Origin: Megamerina dolium
Taxonomy: Eukaryota; Arthropoda; Insecta; Diptera; Megamerinidae
NCBI GenBank assembly: GCA_963854835.1
Contig: OY978526.1
Location: 67,742,765 to 67,806,764, forward strand
Length of the DNA: 64,000 nucleotides
Reading direction: 5' to 3'
The position numbers were made by a program, and so were the translations under genes. The notes under the pieces are model-generated. The model was not told where the DNA came from and did no database searches. It was given only the letters and a program-made list of their open reading frames with translations. Of the stretch, positions 1-15,200 are shown piece after piece. Numbering within the stretch: the first letter of the stretch is position 1; each line of letters begins with the position of its first letter.

Positions 1-287
1 ATATTATGGTTTGAATAAAGAAATTATCAAATGAATCAAAATTTCTTATACGACAGCTCGGTTAAGAATATGGAGTTTACTTTTGTTTTGCTTTATTTAA
101 AATTTATAACAAAATTTATTAAAAAAAAAAAGACCTAAAGAAATGAATGAGAATTAAATGAGCAATTAGACCAAATGAATTTTCCATTTTCATATGGTGT
201 GTATCTATTTTATATTAAAAATTTCTAATTAAGGCCATTTTTGGGCTGATAAACAACAAAACTGTAGATGTCGAGTTGTTTGAGTTT

Positions 288-1478
288 TTTAGTCGGATGA
301 AAGCATGCATGATGATTGGAGGCCCAGTATTCTCTGTCTCGTACATGAGAAAGGCGACCTCACAATTTCCGCCAATACTAAGTCTTCTTAGCATCGCATA
401 CAAGGTTCTATTGAGCGTACTGTGTGAAAGGATGCTTAAAAATCTAATCGGACCTTATCAGTGCGGCTTCAAAAATGGTAAATCTACAACAGAGCAGAAA
501 ACAGATCGACACACACTATCTATTTGTTGATTTGTAAAGCCACTTTCGACAGTCCGATAAGAGATTACCTCTACACAACAATATCTGAGTTCGATATTCC
601 TGCGAAGCTCATTCGTCTTTGCAGAATGACACAGTGTAACTCTATTTGTGTAGTGAAAATTGGGAAGGACTATCGAACGAGGTTTCAGACAAGTTGATTC
701 GTTACCGTGCTACTTCTTCAATCTTATTATGGAGAAAATAATACGAGCTGCTGATCTACGACATAATGACACTATCTTCGACAAGAGTATCATGTTGTTG
801 GCGTATGCTGATGATACAGACATAATCAGCATGAACACGCGAGCAGTCAGTGCAGCATTCTCAGAGTTGGAAAGAGAGTGGCGTCGAATGGGTCTTACGA
901 TGAACAAGGGTAAGACGAAATACCTGGTGTCAACAACAGAAGGTCACTGTGCTGCTTTGGGTTAAGTAAGGAATAAGAAGTCGAGCCGTCTCTCCAGAAA
1001 AGAAAACCACACTCTACAAGACGATCATCATGCCTTTCCTTACATATGGCGCCGACGCTTGTACAAGTGCCATCTCAGATGAGAGAATGCTTGGAGCCTT
1101 CGAGAGCGAAGTCTTACGCAACATCTTTGAACCTATTTGCGTTGGTGGGGAGTATCGAATAAGGTACAACCCTGAGCTGTATGAGCTGTATGCCGACACC
1201 GACATCGTAAAGCGCATTAAAATGCACCGACTGTGCTGACTAAGTCATGTTGAGCGAATGGAAGAACACGCTCCAGTTAAGAAGGTGTGTTATTTGGAAC
1301 CACTGGTGGACGACGTAAAAAAAGTAGATCTAACCCCCGTTGGAAGAAACTTGACAGATCTTGGAATATTTAACTGACACCAGCTAACGAAGAAGAGAGA
1401 TAGCTGCCGATAGCATCCTGGATTTGGTTTAATCGATTTTCAATTGTAATGGCCACATAAGTAAGTAAGTAAGTATTG
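288..1478 (+). mobile_element. RTE-clade LINE, degenerate 5'-truncated copy (copy a)
   Basis: Remnant of the same LINE family as 36455-39382, starting inside the reverse transcriptase. Recognisable pieces in shifting frames are the [16 protein letters not shown] block, the catalytic motif LLAYADDTDII (about 795-830), [15 protein letters not shown] and the C-terminal [19 protein letters not shown] block. Several frameshifts and stops make it non-coding. It ends in the family's short tandem TAAG tail (about 1457-1476), a 3' end typical of RTE elements. Unlike copies at 36455 and 48878 it keeps the full CAGTCAGTGCAGC sequence near 845, so it lacks their shared 4-bp deletion. Confidence 0.85.
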
Positions 1479-3126
1479 GAAACGATTTCTGAAGAACTGT
1501 GGTAAATTATTAAGCGTGATTTTAAATATTCGTCAAATAATGTAGATTACGACGTTTGTACAGCTTTTCAACGCTAATAGGATTTTGTTTTCTCAACTAA
1601 AACGTTGGCATTTCATATTACAACATTTTCCCAATATTAATCTCACCATTTCATGTATAGTATATACTTAGGTATTGTAAATATTATTTTTTATTAGAAT
1701 AGAACTAAAAACCCTTGGCGCATTTCTTTCAATATATTTTTTAGTTATACATTGATCAGCTGATTTAGTAGGCAATATTATAATACTGTCCATGGAAGTA
1801 AGGGTAGAAAATGTTGAATTTCCCCACTGTAAAAACTTGTCACTTTTTAAACGCTTCCGTGGAGGACATATAAATGATGTTGTGTTCCATAACTAATGGA
1901 ATAAATTGAGTGTACTTTCAGATGAAATCAAGATCGTTTTGAATTTCTAAAAAAAGTCCCGATTTTTTTGAAGTTGGTTGACAGATTTTGCAAAGGCAAT
2001 TTCAGATCACACCTTCTCTTGAGTTTTCCTTATATTTTCTTTAAATCTCGATGCAGCATCTAGTAGTTAAAATTATTTTATGATTGAAGACTAATACTTT
2101 GACAAAAAAAATGGTTTTTACTCTAAAATTTTTCATATAAAATTCGATATTAGATGGATTTTGCACGAAGGTTTAGATTACGAATTTTTTTTCTATTGAG
2201 CTAAAATACTTTGATGAATGTAATAAAATAAACCAAATTTCATATTTCGTTGGTAAAAACAACAGCTTATTACCATTTTGTTTGTTGGATGAGTACTCTT
2301 AAGGACGTAAATTGTACTTTTCTAATTTATTTCGCACTATAAACCATTAAAATCTTAAAATACACTTGGAGCATAGTTGTACAAATAGATTTTAATTTAA
2401 GTAATCAAAACTCAGAATACATGTTTGTTCATTAGAGTGGTACAAAGTTGTATTAGTAAAATTAAAATTGCCGCGATTTTTAAGTTTCGTCTTTCAAAAG
2501 ATTCGTTTTGGTTTTCATTTGGTCCCATTTAATGGAACCAAGTCGTACAATTCATGTTTTCCATACCATTTACTATTCAGGTCCAATTTTCGATGTGGTA
2601 ATTATTTAGAATAAAACAAAATTAAATAAAAAACAAATTTATTATTTTTTTGAGCCATTCCGATGTGCATATGAACCATTACAGGTATAAGTAAACATTT
2701 ATATGACAATTGCAAGCACGCAATTTAATTTCACACATAATTCAAAGCAAATCACATGTCATGAAAATCAAAAGTTGCACGCAATCTTTGAATTCAACTA
2801 TGGAAGCAATAAAGAAAACAAATTTCAAGCGACGTTAGCATGTACTATAGCGGTGTATATCCATTCAACAACCAGCTGATTATTATACACATCACTGAGA
2901 GATATAAATACATATTTTGTTACAAACACTTATATGTACATCTCACAACATATTGAAGTTGTGCATCAGACTCATACGAACACACACACACACACATATA
3001 GCCTTCCATATATAGAAGAGCAAAATATGCCAATCACAAAATTCCGAAATTACATAATGTGCATGGAATAATCTATGTAATAATATACTTCACATTTATA
3101 TATAAGTACTGAATACTTGAACTTAC
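1479..3126. other. AT-rich intronic sequence
   Basis: No host exon found. This is intron (minus strand) between the 3127-3283 dynein exon and a last exon or exons left of the window. It contains a short (CA)n run near 2982-2995 and the mariner scrap listed separately. Confidence 0.6.
1838..1910 (+). mobile_element. Scrap of a DD41D (rosa-like) mariner 3' end
   Basis: The stretch reads RGGHINDVVFHN then a stop. It closely matches the C-terminus [12 protein letters not shown] of the much better preserved element at 15630-16931. No other part of the element is visible here, so this is a short remnant. Confidence 0.45.
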
Positions 3127-3283
3127 CTTCATCCATGCTTCTGGTATGCGCGCATCATACATTGCATCCAACGACTCTTTTAGCGAAGGACTCATAACAA
3201 TCGTTCCTTCGATTGCCAATTTCAAATCACACAAGCAGGCGTGCACATTCGTAATCACTTTCTGCATGCGATCAATTTCTTGT
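3127..3283 (-). CDS. Dynein exon: C-terminal domain (last exon in window)
   Basis: [20 protein letters not shown] then [20 protein letters not shown] and [12 protein letters not shown] before a GTAAGT donor. The start is set by the split Arg codon giving [10 protein letters not shown]. The acceptor has an A-rich rather than pyrimidine-rich tract, which is weak. Roughly 200 or more C-terminal residues remain beyond the window. Confidence 0.9.
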
Positions 3284-6200
3284 CTTTTTTTATTTTATTA
3301 TTTATTTGCATGTATTTTTTAATGAGAAATAAATTAAAGACCAAAATTAAATCAATTATATTTAAAAAGAAAAAATGAAGGGTTCATGAATTGATAAGTC
3401 CGTGGAAAAATACGATTATTTGTTTAAATTCTACTAAACATTCTACTTCTACTAAATATATACGACCACATTCAAACAATTTTACTTTTCATATAATTAC
3501 ACTTACCGAGAGCCCCAAAAAATATTCAACATTCCTCATTTAATTTTATAATTCACGTAATTTGCTTTTCTTCATGTTATCCCTTCGGAAGATGCGAAAA
3601 TCTAGCGAATCCAGTACTGCTACAATTTTTAAAAGGATTTGGGTTTCCTAAATTTGAAAACTGCTCTTTAAATATATTTTTATATATAATTACTTATATT
3701 TTTTATGAAAGACTTTTTTTTTTACAAAGAAAACAAGTTATCGGCAAAAAAATCTATCGATAAATGCCCCCCAAGTAGTGAGTAATTGTGCGATATTTCT
3801 GAAATTAAATTTCTTTATCGAGTTCTAAATGGATGTTTTTGCTCCCAAACATTTACTACTTGTCTTCAACAATGGTCTTTACAAAATGTACCTAAAAATC
3901 GACAAATAATGCTATAGCTGCCAAGGAATCGCATCTAGGGAGGTAAAATGTGAGACAGACTTTCATAAAGATTTCTTTCTTAATATATTCCAGAAACATT
4001 TGTACCACAATCTAGAGAAGGGCTTGATATATTTATCAAATTGATTTACATCGCTACTATGGATGGATATAGGTAAGATTAGGAAAAATGTTGGGGAACA
4101 ACAATTTATACAGAAGTTACAGATTGAAAATATTGTAATTAATATTCATTAGTTTGTTCGATAAATTTCATTTTGGCATGCTTTCGTGTAGTTAAACTGT
4201 CTTCATCTTGGTATGTTTTTCAAGATGGGCAAGATATAGTGGTTTGAATGCAAACCCAAAAAAAAACCGAGCTTATCTCATTTTCAACTAAACATAGAAT
4301 ACCATAACTACTTCAGCATTAAAAGTGGTCCCTATTGTTTTTAGTGAAGAAATCCAATATCTTGGACTAATTATAGACCGCAGATTAAACTGTTGGGGAT
4401 GAGTGGGGGATAAGATCAAAAATAGTATGTTGGATGTACAAAGTAATCATCCAACCATAGTCTTATATGGAGTATTGATCTGGTGGACAGCACTTAATAA
4501 ATTCTCACATAGGAAACTCTTACATTATATTACAAAGAGCAGCATGTATCCTAATAACAGGAGCACTTAGGACAATATCGTCGTGTAACTTTTGCTGACC
4601 AATATATTCTTATTTGGTACCAACAGCTTTAGAGATTTGACATATTATACATACATTTATTAGAGCAATTTAACCGTTAATAGTTTTTTTTCGAGATCAA
4701 AAAAGTTCAGGGCAAATTATTGTCGTAGAAGAAAGTGTCCCTGTTATACTTGCTCTACAAGATTCCTGGGTCCTTTTATTTTTCGAACATTTTGAGAAAA
4801 AAAGTCGAAGAACAACTGAAAAATCCGGACTTTTATTTCTCTAGTGCAATAATAAAAGTTATTCTTGGCCCTTGGCAATAAAAAACAAACCGCTAATACT
4901 AAATGAATTTGTTACCAAGTGCCAACTCTCTTCTAAAACGCTTCCATATTATTGTAGTCTGGATTAGAACTAGAAAAATAATCCGGATACGAATACGAAT
5001 ATAACATTTTCACGACTTTTCATTTAAAATGTATAACTGGCCAGGCCCTTAGATTAAAGTTAAACTTTAAAAGTAAGTACAATTAAGTCAATTGAAAAAA
5101 ATAATAATAATAAAATAAAAAAGAATCCATTAATAGTGCTTTCAAAAAACAATGGCTTATTCAGTTATTTAGAGATACTCTATTAAAAGTTCATGCCAAA
5201 ACCTCACCCAAGAATTTAAGCAGATGATATTAAACTTTAAAACTTTATGTTACATAATCCTATGGACTTATCAATGCATATAACGTTCATAATACATATT
5301 CGAAGTATACATACCTCAGGAATATGTTCATCGGTAGCAATATACCCATACGTGTAAGATTCTCACGTACCTCATATGCATTGTATTGTGTTGGTAACTT
5401 CCGTAACATATCATCAGCCAGCTGATAGACAATGCTTTCACGTGTTTCACCACCGCCACCACCACCTTCTTTCGGTTGTACACTGAGTATAGTATCGAGT
5501 ATGCCTACGGGATATTATACAAACAGGTAAATATATGTAAACATGAGGAGCAAGTGTCTGCAGACCCATATATACATATAACAGTATAGAGGTCATGGGT
5601 GTATGTGTATTTGTTTGAGCATATGTATACATTATATAGCAGTCTTTTTATTTAAATGGGCTTACTCGTATGTAAATTACTTTAACAAACTGAAATCATA
5701 GTTAATTGCCTTCTGTCGGCAATTTCTTAATACCCAACATGTTATTTATTGGTATACGTATATATGTTCCTAGTGATATAAATAACATTGATGCGAGTAA
5801 GCTTGTTTATTACTTTACGATTTATAAATTACATAGGCATCAAATGGCTTTGAGCTCTTCCTTTATTAATACACATATGTATGTCGTATGTAAATTGCTT
5901 AAGAAATCATGTGTACATAAATGGCAAATAAGGTAAGTAATAAAGAGGCTGTATGCTTTATCGATTTCAGTTTACATTTCATTAGCCTGTGACATATGGC
6001 TGTGTGACATCATTAGTTACATTATAAATGAGTGAGTGTTCATTAAAATACATACAATATTATTCGAGTACCTTTAGCGGAATTAATTTGATATGTAATG
6101 TCGGCATTCGAATGTAAACCAAATACTTCTGGTGTATCATTTGCCGGCAAACTGTTGATATAATCGATGAAACCTTGTAAATTCTTGGTAGATGGCACCT

Positions 6201-9200
6201 TGTAGCCTTTGTAAAATTCAAATGCGGGCGTCAGCAATGCTTCACAAAACCAAACAGCTGTGAATGTGGTTAACAAACGTTTATCAAAATCATCTGTAAC
6301 ACGTCCACCATATTGCACTTCGCCAATCATATAGACCAATGTCTGCCAGGATACACCTTTTTTCGGATCCATTTCATCCAAATGATTCTGTATGAATTGC
6401 ACACTGGCAGCAAAGTCAGCCTGATTAAATTCATAGGGAATATTCCAACCGAGTGGGCCAAATTTACGACGTTCCTGAACGATGGTGTGTAGAAAGGCAA
6501 CAGTATAAAGCAATGGTGGCCATTGTGTTGCAGAGGTGTAATCGAGGAAATCTTGTGTGAATGCCTAAAATTTTGGATAAAATTGTAAAATGTCATTTTT
6601 AAGATTTAATGTGTTCTATTCCAAATTTACTCACTTGATAGCTGCGTTTCAAACTGGCTCGTATACCCTGCGGTGGCTCATTGGTAAATTTGATTGCCAT
6701 TTGCAGCAGGCCAATTGGAAAATCAGAATGTGGCTCTGTTGTAACCCACATACGAAATGATTCATCAATATACTCGGTCTCCACTAACATATCAATTATT
6801 TCCGCACAGAATGGCAATGAAAGATGGACATTTTGTAATAGAACCCAACCACCGTTTGACATTGAATCCATAATCATTTTACGTGCATGATATTCTTGTC
6901 CTTGGCCCATCGATACGGACTTGAGAACTGTTGAATAGAAAATTCGTATGTTTATGCTTTACTTGCAGTTGATTTTCATAAGCATTGATGTTACGAATTT
7001 TAGTTGATAACGTTTAGCCTAATATCGCAAAAAAGAAATTTAATGGCGATACTTTGAAAGATTTTGGCGCTCAGCTGGTATAACTGTTTTATATAAGGGG
7101 TGCCCTAGCTCAGCGGTTACTGTATTGCGCTTATGATCTGTAGCTCGTGGATTCAATCTCCGGCTGAAGCACAACTTTGATATCGAAAAGATTTTTCTTT
7201 CGAACAGTACCTACCTGTCGGCAAGCAATTGTCAATGCTTTCGGCAGTAACAATTTGCCAAGAAAAATCTTTTGAGAGAGTTCTGTGACAAAGCTCAGAG
7301 AAATTTATACTACAAGGGTTCTGCTATTCAGAACCGGTTAATACAAATAGGTCCTCTCTAATAAATTTAATACATCACATGAGTACTGGAAGAGAAGCGT
7401 GGCAACAGGGATCACGTATGGAGTTTCACAAAATGCTATGGGCTAGGTTTCTGATGCCAGTAGACGATCGTATGTACTTGCACGATACCAAGTGCTCTTT
7501 CTCCACAGGGATCATGACGACAGTGTTTTTAGCAGAAGTCTTCGTCATCTTGAAGGTAGAATTCTGTATTAATAAGGAAAAATAGTATGAGAAGCACATT
7601 GGCCTTTGCAGTGACATTCGGGACGAACTTAAGGGCCTTGTAAACTCTGGCAGTTTTTCTCAGAAAGGTCTGGAATTTAGCGTCGTATCAATGTCAGAGA
7701 ACACAAAAATGGCAGGAAACTCCACAAATAATAGCATTGCCGCGTAAGAGTTGCCGCAGGGGGGTAAAAATACGACCCCGTCCCTTTCATTTTTTATCCC
7801 TAGCATTTTTAGCAAACATTCTTACTCCCTACCTGCCTACCCTGAATGGCCTCTCTACTTAATTTAATTTAATTCATTATTCGCAACATTTTTCTAGAAC
7901 ATACTTACCACGTATTATCTAGCCTATGGGAGGTTTTACTACAAAATTGTCGTAACATATATGACTGAATTCCACTCATTTCACCCCAGTATCTTCCCCA
8001 AATATTTGTACCTCCTATTCATATCTTTTAGGTGGTGTCAAATTTAAAATTACTTAAAAACAATTATAAAAACCCCGTAGCTGTCCAAGAATCGCGTTTA
8101 TGGGGTGCAATGTAAGCCAGAATTTATGTTTACCTCATTTTTTTTTTGCTTCATCATGCATACCTACGTTTACGAAATTTTACGATATTGGAAAAAAAAA
8201 TTTTAATACCGTTCACATATTTCAAGCACTTACTTATGCCTTTTTGCTTCGCCAAACCGCCAATTTGTGTTGTCGGATCGGAACCAATTGATAGCAAACA
8301 AACAAATGGTGTTCGTGGTTCCGATTCAGTCCAAGTAGTTTCCAAATCCAATATTTGCATTTCACTATACTCTGGGCCAAGTGATTCTATGACATTTATC
8401 GCAAGCAGTAATGCAGTAGTTATAGTATTGTAATTATAAAAGAGTGTTTTATAGAACAACTCTACCTTCGATATATTTTTTAGCCTGTGATATTGTACGA
8501 TCCGGACACCATGATCGTATAAGTAGAAGCTTGCGAAAACCATCTAATGTTCCTTCGTATCCGCATGGAATTTCCTCATTTTCTGGCTTCTCAGCTTCAT
8601 ACCAGCAACGCCATTCTCTTTCATTGAATTCAATCTGAGAAATATGGAAACATTATAGTTGATATTCTCACACGTTGACAAAAATGTTCACTTTATACGG
8701 AATTTGTGTTATTTAATTTTAAAAAGCTCTTACAATAAAATTTGATTGCATTGATTTGTAACCTTTATTTTATTTTTTATTTTGGTTTTCAATTTAATAT
8801 TCCTTATGCAATTGAAATTCAAACAAATGTATTCAGATAATTATTATTGTAATTGATTAGATAATAAAATGCAGATTAGATGCGAGCATTATTTAACTTA
8901 CCACATGTAGAACATTTGAAAATGTTTCCAGCTTACTAATTTCGACCAGATTTAGCCATGTTATATCTAAAATCCAACGAAATGGTTTCGGCGCAACAGC
9001 ATTCAAATCCAATGAGGCGCCACCCTTTATGAATGCCATAAACTCCTCGTGGCTGATGTTGCCATTGTGATAATCAATTTTTATCGCCAGCATTAAAGTG
9101 AAAAGCTGCTTGTGTCGTTCATACAAACTACGGTTAGTGAATTTATACACTTCATAGGTTAAATAACGCAATATGATATTAATGCGCTCTTCGGTAACAT

Positions 9201-12200
9201 TAGATTTGGCCGATTTTGTAATGGAATTATTGAAAATGACCAGAAATTGTTTTAACGAATTCTGATACATAACATTCACATTGCTCATTTCGACAATGAG
9301 AAAATACAATATAGAGCCACGTGCAGCAACAGCACGGTATTCTTCACGTGCCTTCATTATTTTTCGTTCGGTTACTTCGGATATTTTTAGCTTTTGATTA
9401 ACCTCTTCGGCGGTTGTTTTCGTTACACGCAGCACCTCAATGAGGGCTTCATCGTCAACCAGTGAGCCTTGTGACGAGCTCAACCGATAGAGTAAGTTGC
9501 CTTCCAGTTCTTTCATATTACGCTGATTTTGCATAACCGTCTCGAAGAGTGCCACACGCTCTGCCTCCAAATCGGATTTCTCCATAAGTATTACCCGGCC
9601 GAGTAATTGATCCTCGAGGCCACGCATTGTGACGGTGAAATCGATAATTGATGTTTTTGCACTAATTTCCGGACTAAACGCCGGATTTGGTAGCTTCGTT
9701 GTGATGTACAACATAAATCCGGGCATTACATCGCATTCCTTATCGCCGACCAGTACTTTTTCAATACTACCCGATTTGATGAAATTCTTCTCGAGCACAT
9801 TATCAATAACCGGATCTAGTTCGATGCCCACATCTTCGATCAACAACGGCCTACCCAACGATAGTGCGTCTTCCAAATGTGTTCGAAAATATTTGTGATT
9901 CAGCGAAGTTATCTGTAATTCATTTTGATCCTCTTTCGATTTGATCCAAATTTTGCCCTGCGTCTGTGGATCCATCAATAATGGGTAGCTGCTTGATTTT
10001 GTAGCAATTAGTGCATTCTGCACCGATAGTTCATCATTTGGCAGGCCCTGTAATGTCCATTCCGATACCGTTGATGAGTCCACCAACATATTGATTAGAT
10101 TTAAGCCAGTGGTGAAGGGAATGTTCTTTTTCTTCAGTATGCTCATCCATGTTTTTATGAGATTCGCACGAAATTCCTGATTATAGGGACCACAATAGGA
10201 GAGAAACCCGGTAGCAAGCAATACATCGCCCACCAGTTTGCCCAATTGAATTTTGAATTCTTTGCTTTGATTAGTCCAGCGTAGTTTCTCATCCGATAGG
10301 CCATTTATGAGAGCAGTTGCTGCTGTCATCTTACGTAGGCAGACATTGGCCGCATCGGTGAGACGCTGCTTTTCGCCGACGGCTTTGTCATATTGATTTT
10401 TAACCTCCTGAAGTGCGTCTTCGCGTTCACGTAGCTGGTCTTCAGCAGCAGCCAAATCATCCATGGCCAGCTAGCAAGGAAAGTAGTGAGAGTCAAATGT
10501 GAGTATTGCAATTGGGGTTTTCTTGCTATGCTATATATGTGCATTGTTCAATTTGTGTAAAAGAATGATTATTACTTGCTCCAAAATGTCATTATTGCTG
10601 TTGAAGTGTAAAATGGAAATTAAATTTAATTTCTTTTTTTTTTTTCTTGTACCTGAAATTAGATGTTCTCTACAATTACATGCAGTATGGCATTGTACTA
10701 CTTGCAGCGCTTACTAAATAGCAACTAAAATCGAATGCTCATAAATGAATCGCATTCTTGCAAATCGTTCATTACCTTTAAACGTGCTTCCTGCAGGGTT
10801 AAATTAGCCTTTAGCGGCAGAACTTCCTTATTGACACTGTGAAAGAATGACATAGCCTTTGTCCATGACAGCAAACCGGCAACGTCACCGCATACACGTC
10901 TTGCCATATCCATATTATAGTCTTCCATGCGAAAGTAGGGCTGTAGCAGATCTATCATTTCATCGTTTATTGTATCCTTTGGATAGTTTTGCAGTTGTAA
11001 TAGAAATGTTGCACTTGCCATCATCTATATTATAAACAGAGTGACACATAGTGAATTCAGTGACTGCAAATACGTATAGACATGCCTAAAGGCAATAATT
11101 AATTACCTTTAATGATTCTTGCCACGATGGTTTTGGACATGGCGTTCCCGAATCCGGTATACACGGATGCACTTTGCGCTTGAATAGTATCAACACACAA
11201 TCCATAATTCGCATAATTAAATGTGGCGGCCGTCCCAATTTGCGTACTGTGGCAATATGTGCCGGTTTTATGGTGTTCAATGCCATTTCGGCTTCTTCGA
11301 GTGCCGGCTTGGCTGCTTCTAACTTCTCTTCGGCCAATGCTTTTTCTTGAGCAATACATGCAACCAACGCCTCGGCTTTATCTTTTACAATAAGCACTTG
11401 ATTCTTAACGATTTCAGCTTGCATTGCACGTTCGGTAACTTCGACAAGTACAGATTCGGCTTTTTTCGATGCCTCCACCAGCTCTTCCTCCATAACGACT
11501 AGATCTTTTTTCAATATCTCAACCGATGCCGATGCCTCTTTGAGCTTCTCCAAACCAGTATCCATTTTGTCGACACCATCACTTAGTTCCTTCTGTTTCT
11601 CCTGATAGATTCGCTTGTAGCCGGCAATGAAATTCAAATAGGATTTTGGCGTTACATGTGTGGCACGCCGGAAACGCTGGAAATATTCCAGTGAGGTTTC
11701 CGCAACAACGTCTTGTATTGAGCCGAGCGCATTGACGAGCTCATCCTTGACAGCCGGTGTACACTCAATTTCAAAGTCACTCAGAAAGTGTCTTGCAACC
11801 GAGACGAGAGCATCCCTGGGCCATGGTTGAAACCAATCGATAGTGCAGCCAGAGACAAGTGCCGGAAAACGTTGCACCCTCGATCGGAAAGTCTCGCCGA
11901 CGGGTGAGAAACAAAAGGCCACATGAAGGTTGACACTAACGCGTGCCAAAAAGAACTCCATCACACTTTCCGGGGTCGCTGTTTTACGCTGATTCTCACG
12001 CTTCATAACCGGTGTTAATTCCTGTACGATTTCCGCTTGTTCGTCACGTGAAAATAGATTCGATATCACACCAGACGACAGTACATTATTCAAGTACTCG
12101 AGAAATCCCTCCTCCTTGATGTCCATGTCAGTGAAGAGAAATGTTGTACCCTTACCTTGAACACCACATGAACGATACAATAGTTTGAGATCCTCCAAAA

Positions 12201-15200
12201 AATTCGCCACATTATATGAGCGTGTCAGTGCGATTTGAAACGTCTTGTAGCCAGCAATAAATGATGCCAGCTTTGTTAGCGACTGTTTACCGGATCCACC
12301 GACCCCGATAAGCATGACATTTCCCCTCGGATGCCGAATGATTCGGGAAATCTTAACCAAATGCAACATTGCATCTGGGAAGAAGACCAAATCCATCCCA
12401 GATCCTCGTACCATTTCATTGAATTGTGCGAGGAACATAACCAGACGCTCGCGGAGCACTTCATGAGAGTTCACCGGTTCATAGACTTTAGGCAATTCCA
12501 TATCGGCGTCTTCACCCTCTTCGCCCGTTGGCTCAGGTGCATCACGCATAAAATCCACAAATACTGGATTCGATACGATCATTTGCGAATGCGCTTCGCC
12601 CAACTCATCGCGCACCAGACATGTTAACTCCGAGCTGAACCACTCCTTATCCTGGAAGGTGGTGAAACGATCGGCAAATACACGGGTACTTTCATGCTTC
12701 CACAATGCCATTAGGACACTTTCCGTTGTGATGACTGTGGACAAGGTGCCGACCATACCCTGCCAAATTCGTGACAAATCGCGCAAGCTAAAGACATAAT
12801 GAAATTTCGCTGGCGTCGGTAAAAGTTTATCGCGAGTACGTTGCCACAAACAACGTGTGAGTGCAATCAATTTCTTCACCAGATTACGCACTTCCGGATT
12901 AAAACCACGCTTAGCATTGTAATGTCCCTCACCGATAACACGGAATACTTTGTCGATGGACTCATTATCTGGTATATTGCAATTGAACACACAGAATTGA
13001 CGTTTCAGACGTGATGGTATATCGTTACGACCGCCACCTGGCAAACCCATTGCTGCAACATATTGCACATCGACAATCGTTGTAAAATCTCCTGGCTTTT
13101 CTAGACTATAGAAACCCTTCATATCCATTGATTGGCGAACTATTTCATTGGTCACCTGATCACCCCATTCATTTATTTCCGGCAGATTAATATCATCTAT
13201 AAATACGATCAATTTTCGACCACCGGGTGGACCAAAAGTCACACCCACACGCTTCTCAACATAACTTTCAATCGTGCGTTGAAATTGATAGGGACTCGTG
13301 GCGGAGGAGAAATTAAATGATCTCCCCATATAGGTTTCGATGTTCATCTTTTTCATAAAATTCTTCATGATTACTGTCTTACCGGTACCTTGCTCGCCGA
13401 TGAGCATAGCGGCACGTTCTTGATTCGCTATTGTTCCGATCAGATAATCCATTCGCACATTATCGACAATAGGTACTAGAATACTTAGGTAATCGGGTGT
13501 CGATAACTCCGGATACATATAGGGTGTGACAAGAGACTTCCACGATTGCCAGGTACCCGTTGGGGAAACAAAAAAATCAAAAATACTATTCTCACTCGCA
13601 GTGCTGCGGGCATAATCCAAATTCGGAAACGATTCCTTAACATATTGACTCATTTTTTTACGATCCGCCGTGTTAAGGTAACCACCTAAGCCCCAAGCGA
13701 GGGCAAAAATGTAGAGTCGATGTAAATGTTCAGGAGTGCATGTATCTTCTTTTTCCTCCACCACTGGTTCCTCTGGTAGATCATCTATATAACAATATTT
13801 ATGTGTTTAGAAATAGAATAGAACATACATCTTTGAAGAAATAATAAAAATGTGACAAATTTAATGATAGAGTTTAAAAATAGATACAATCATATGACAA
13901 GGACGAATATATGTACTTTAGTTCTCTGTTAGTAATTACCACAACAGCACAAAACACTCGGACACATTAAATACACAGAAATTAACAAAGTAAGGTAAAT
14001 AGGTTTTAAGAAGGTGTTTAGAAAATAGTAGATGCTTTGAAAAGAGAACAATAGAGCGTGGAGTAGTCGACAGACAGATAGAGCGAGAAAGAGAGAGAGA
14101 AAGATAGTGTGCACGGAAATATATACTTTACCGCCTTCGCCATCGCTGGCAGTCGAATTTTGATTATCTTCTTCATCTATAACTTTTTCCCGTTTTGCTG
14201 AAATTTGAGGTCCTTAATTCATACATACAATTTTGACATTTTACAATGCAGCAGTGAAACACAAATATACCAATATATAGCCAATGGTTTGATAATACGT
14301 AAATACATTAAGTCTTGAAGTCTCCCCATATAGAATACAAGATATAGAAAATACATATTGATGTACAGATCTACCTGGTACTTTCGAAAGTTCTGATACA
14401 CCATTAAACCCGGCCAATTGTGCGAACACCACAGAAAATACACATTCCATTTTAACAGCGTCGATTATTTCTATTCCTCATATAATGGTAGAAATTTTGT
14501 ATATTTCTCGATATTCATATGATAATTCTTATACTCCGGCCATCCGATTTCGGAAGCATTGAAACGCAAGTGATAACAGCTACACGAAGACAGAAAATTG
14601 TCATGTCCATGACACGTATTTGCGGTTGCTGAGTCCGAATATTTAGTCAGCGTTACTCGGCCAGGTTGCGTTTCGGCTGTAACTTTGAAAATTTCATTAA
14701 AATACTCAGAATCGACCCCAGATGGGTAAAATGTATAATTGACCCACACTAATTTCTGCTGGACATAACCTTTTCTTTTCTGAGTTCAGAGTTCGAAGCA
14801 CTGTTTCACCTAAACGCGATGATCTCTGTCGGCAGATATTGAGATATAACATATAACGAGAGTTCACACAAATTTGCCAAACTTCAGATCTGGTTGCAGT
14901 GGCTGATTAACAGAAATTCTGTATCATACATTTAGTATTAAATGCCGAATATGACATCCATTCTCGCAAAAACCTCTGAATGTAGATGTCAGTTTATCTA
15001 ACTAGATCAATTTCATACAGCCGATATTATGTAATAGGTTCTTCGGAGTAGCAACTGAACTATCGGATAGTTTATCGAGTAAATACATACTATTCTGAAA
15101 AAGATTAATCTATCTGATTGCCAGAGTCGAGCATATACAGAAGAAGTGGATTAGTGCCTCCTTCTCATTAAACTTGCCACAACTTCTAAACGTGATCTAC

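Noticed and set aside
9629..9898. 89-codon plus-strand open frame
   Set aside because: Antisense to the AAA5 dynein exon.
12331..12627. 98-codon plus-strand open frame
   Set aside because: Lies opposite the AAA3-AAA4 dynein exon; no recognisable protein.
14241..14450. Open frame [15 protein letters not shown] as a constitutive dynein exon
   Set aside because: The 17075 and 14197 exon ends join in phase without it, and no good acceptor precedes it; kept only as a possible cassette.
14471..14749. 92-codon minus-strand frame as a gene
   Set aside because: Overlaps sequence repeated near 21770-21900, so it is dispersed-repeat DNA rather than a conserved protein.
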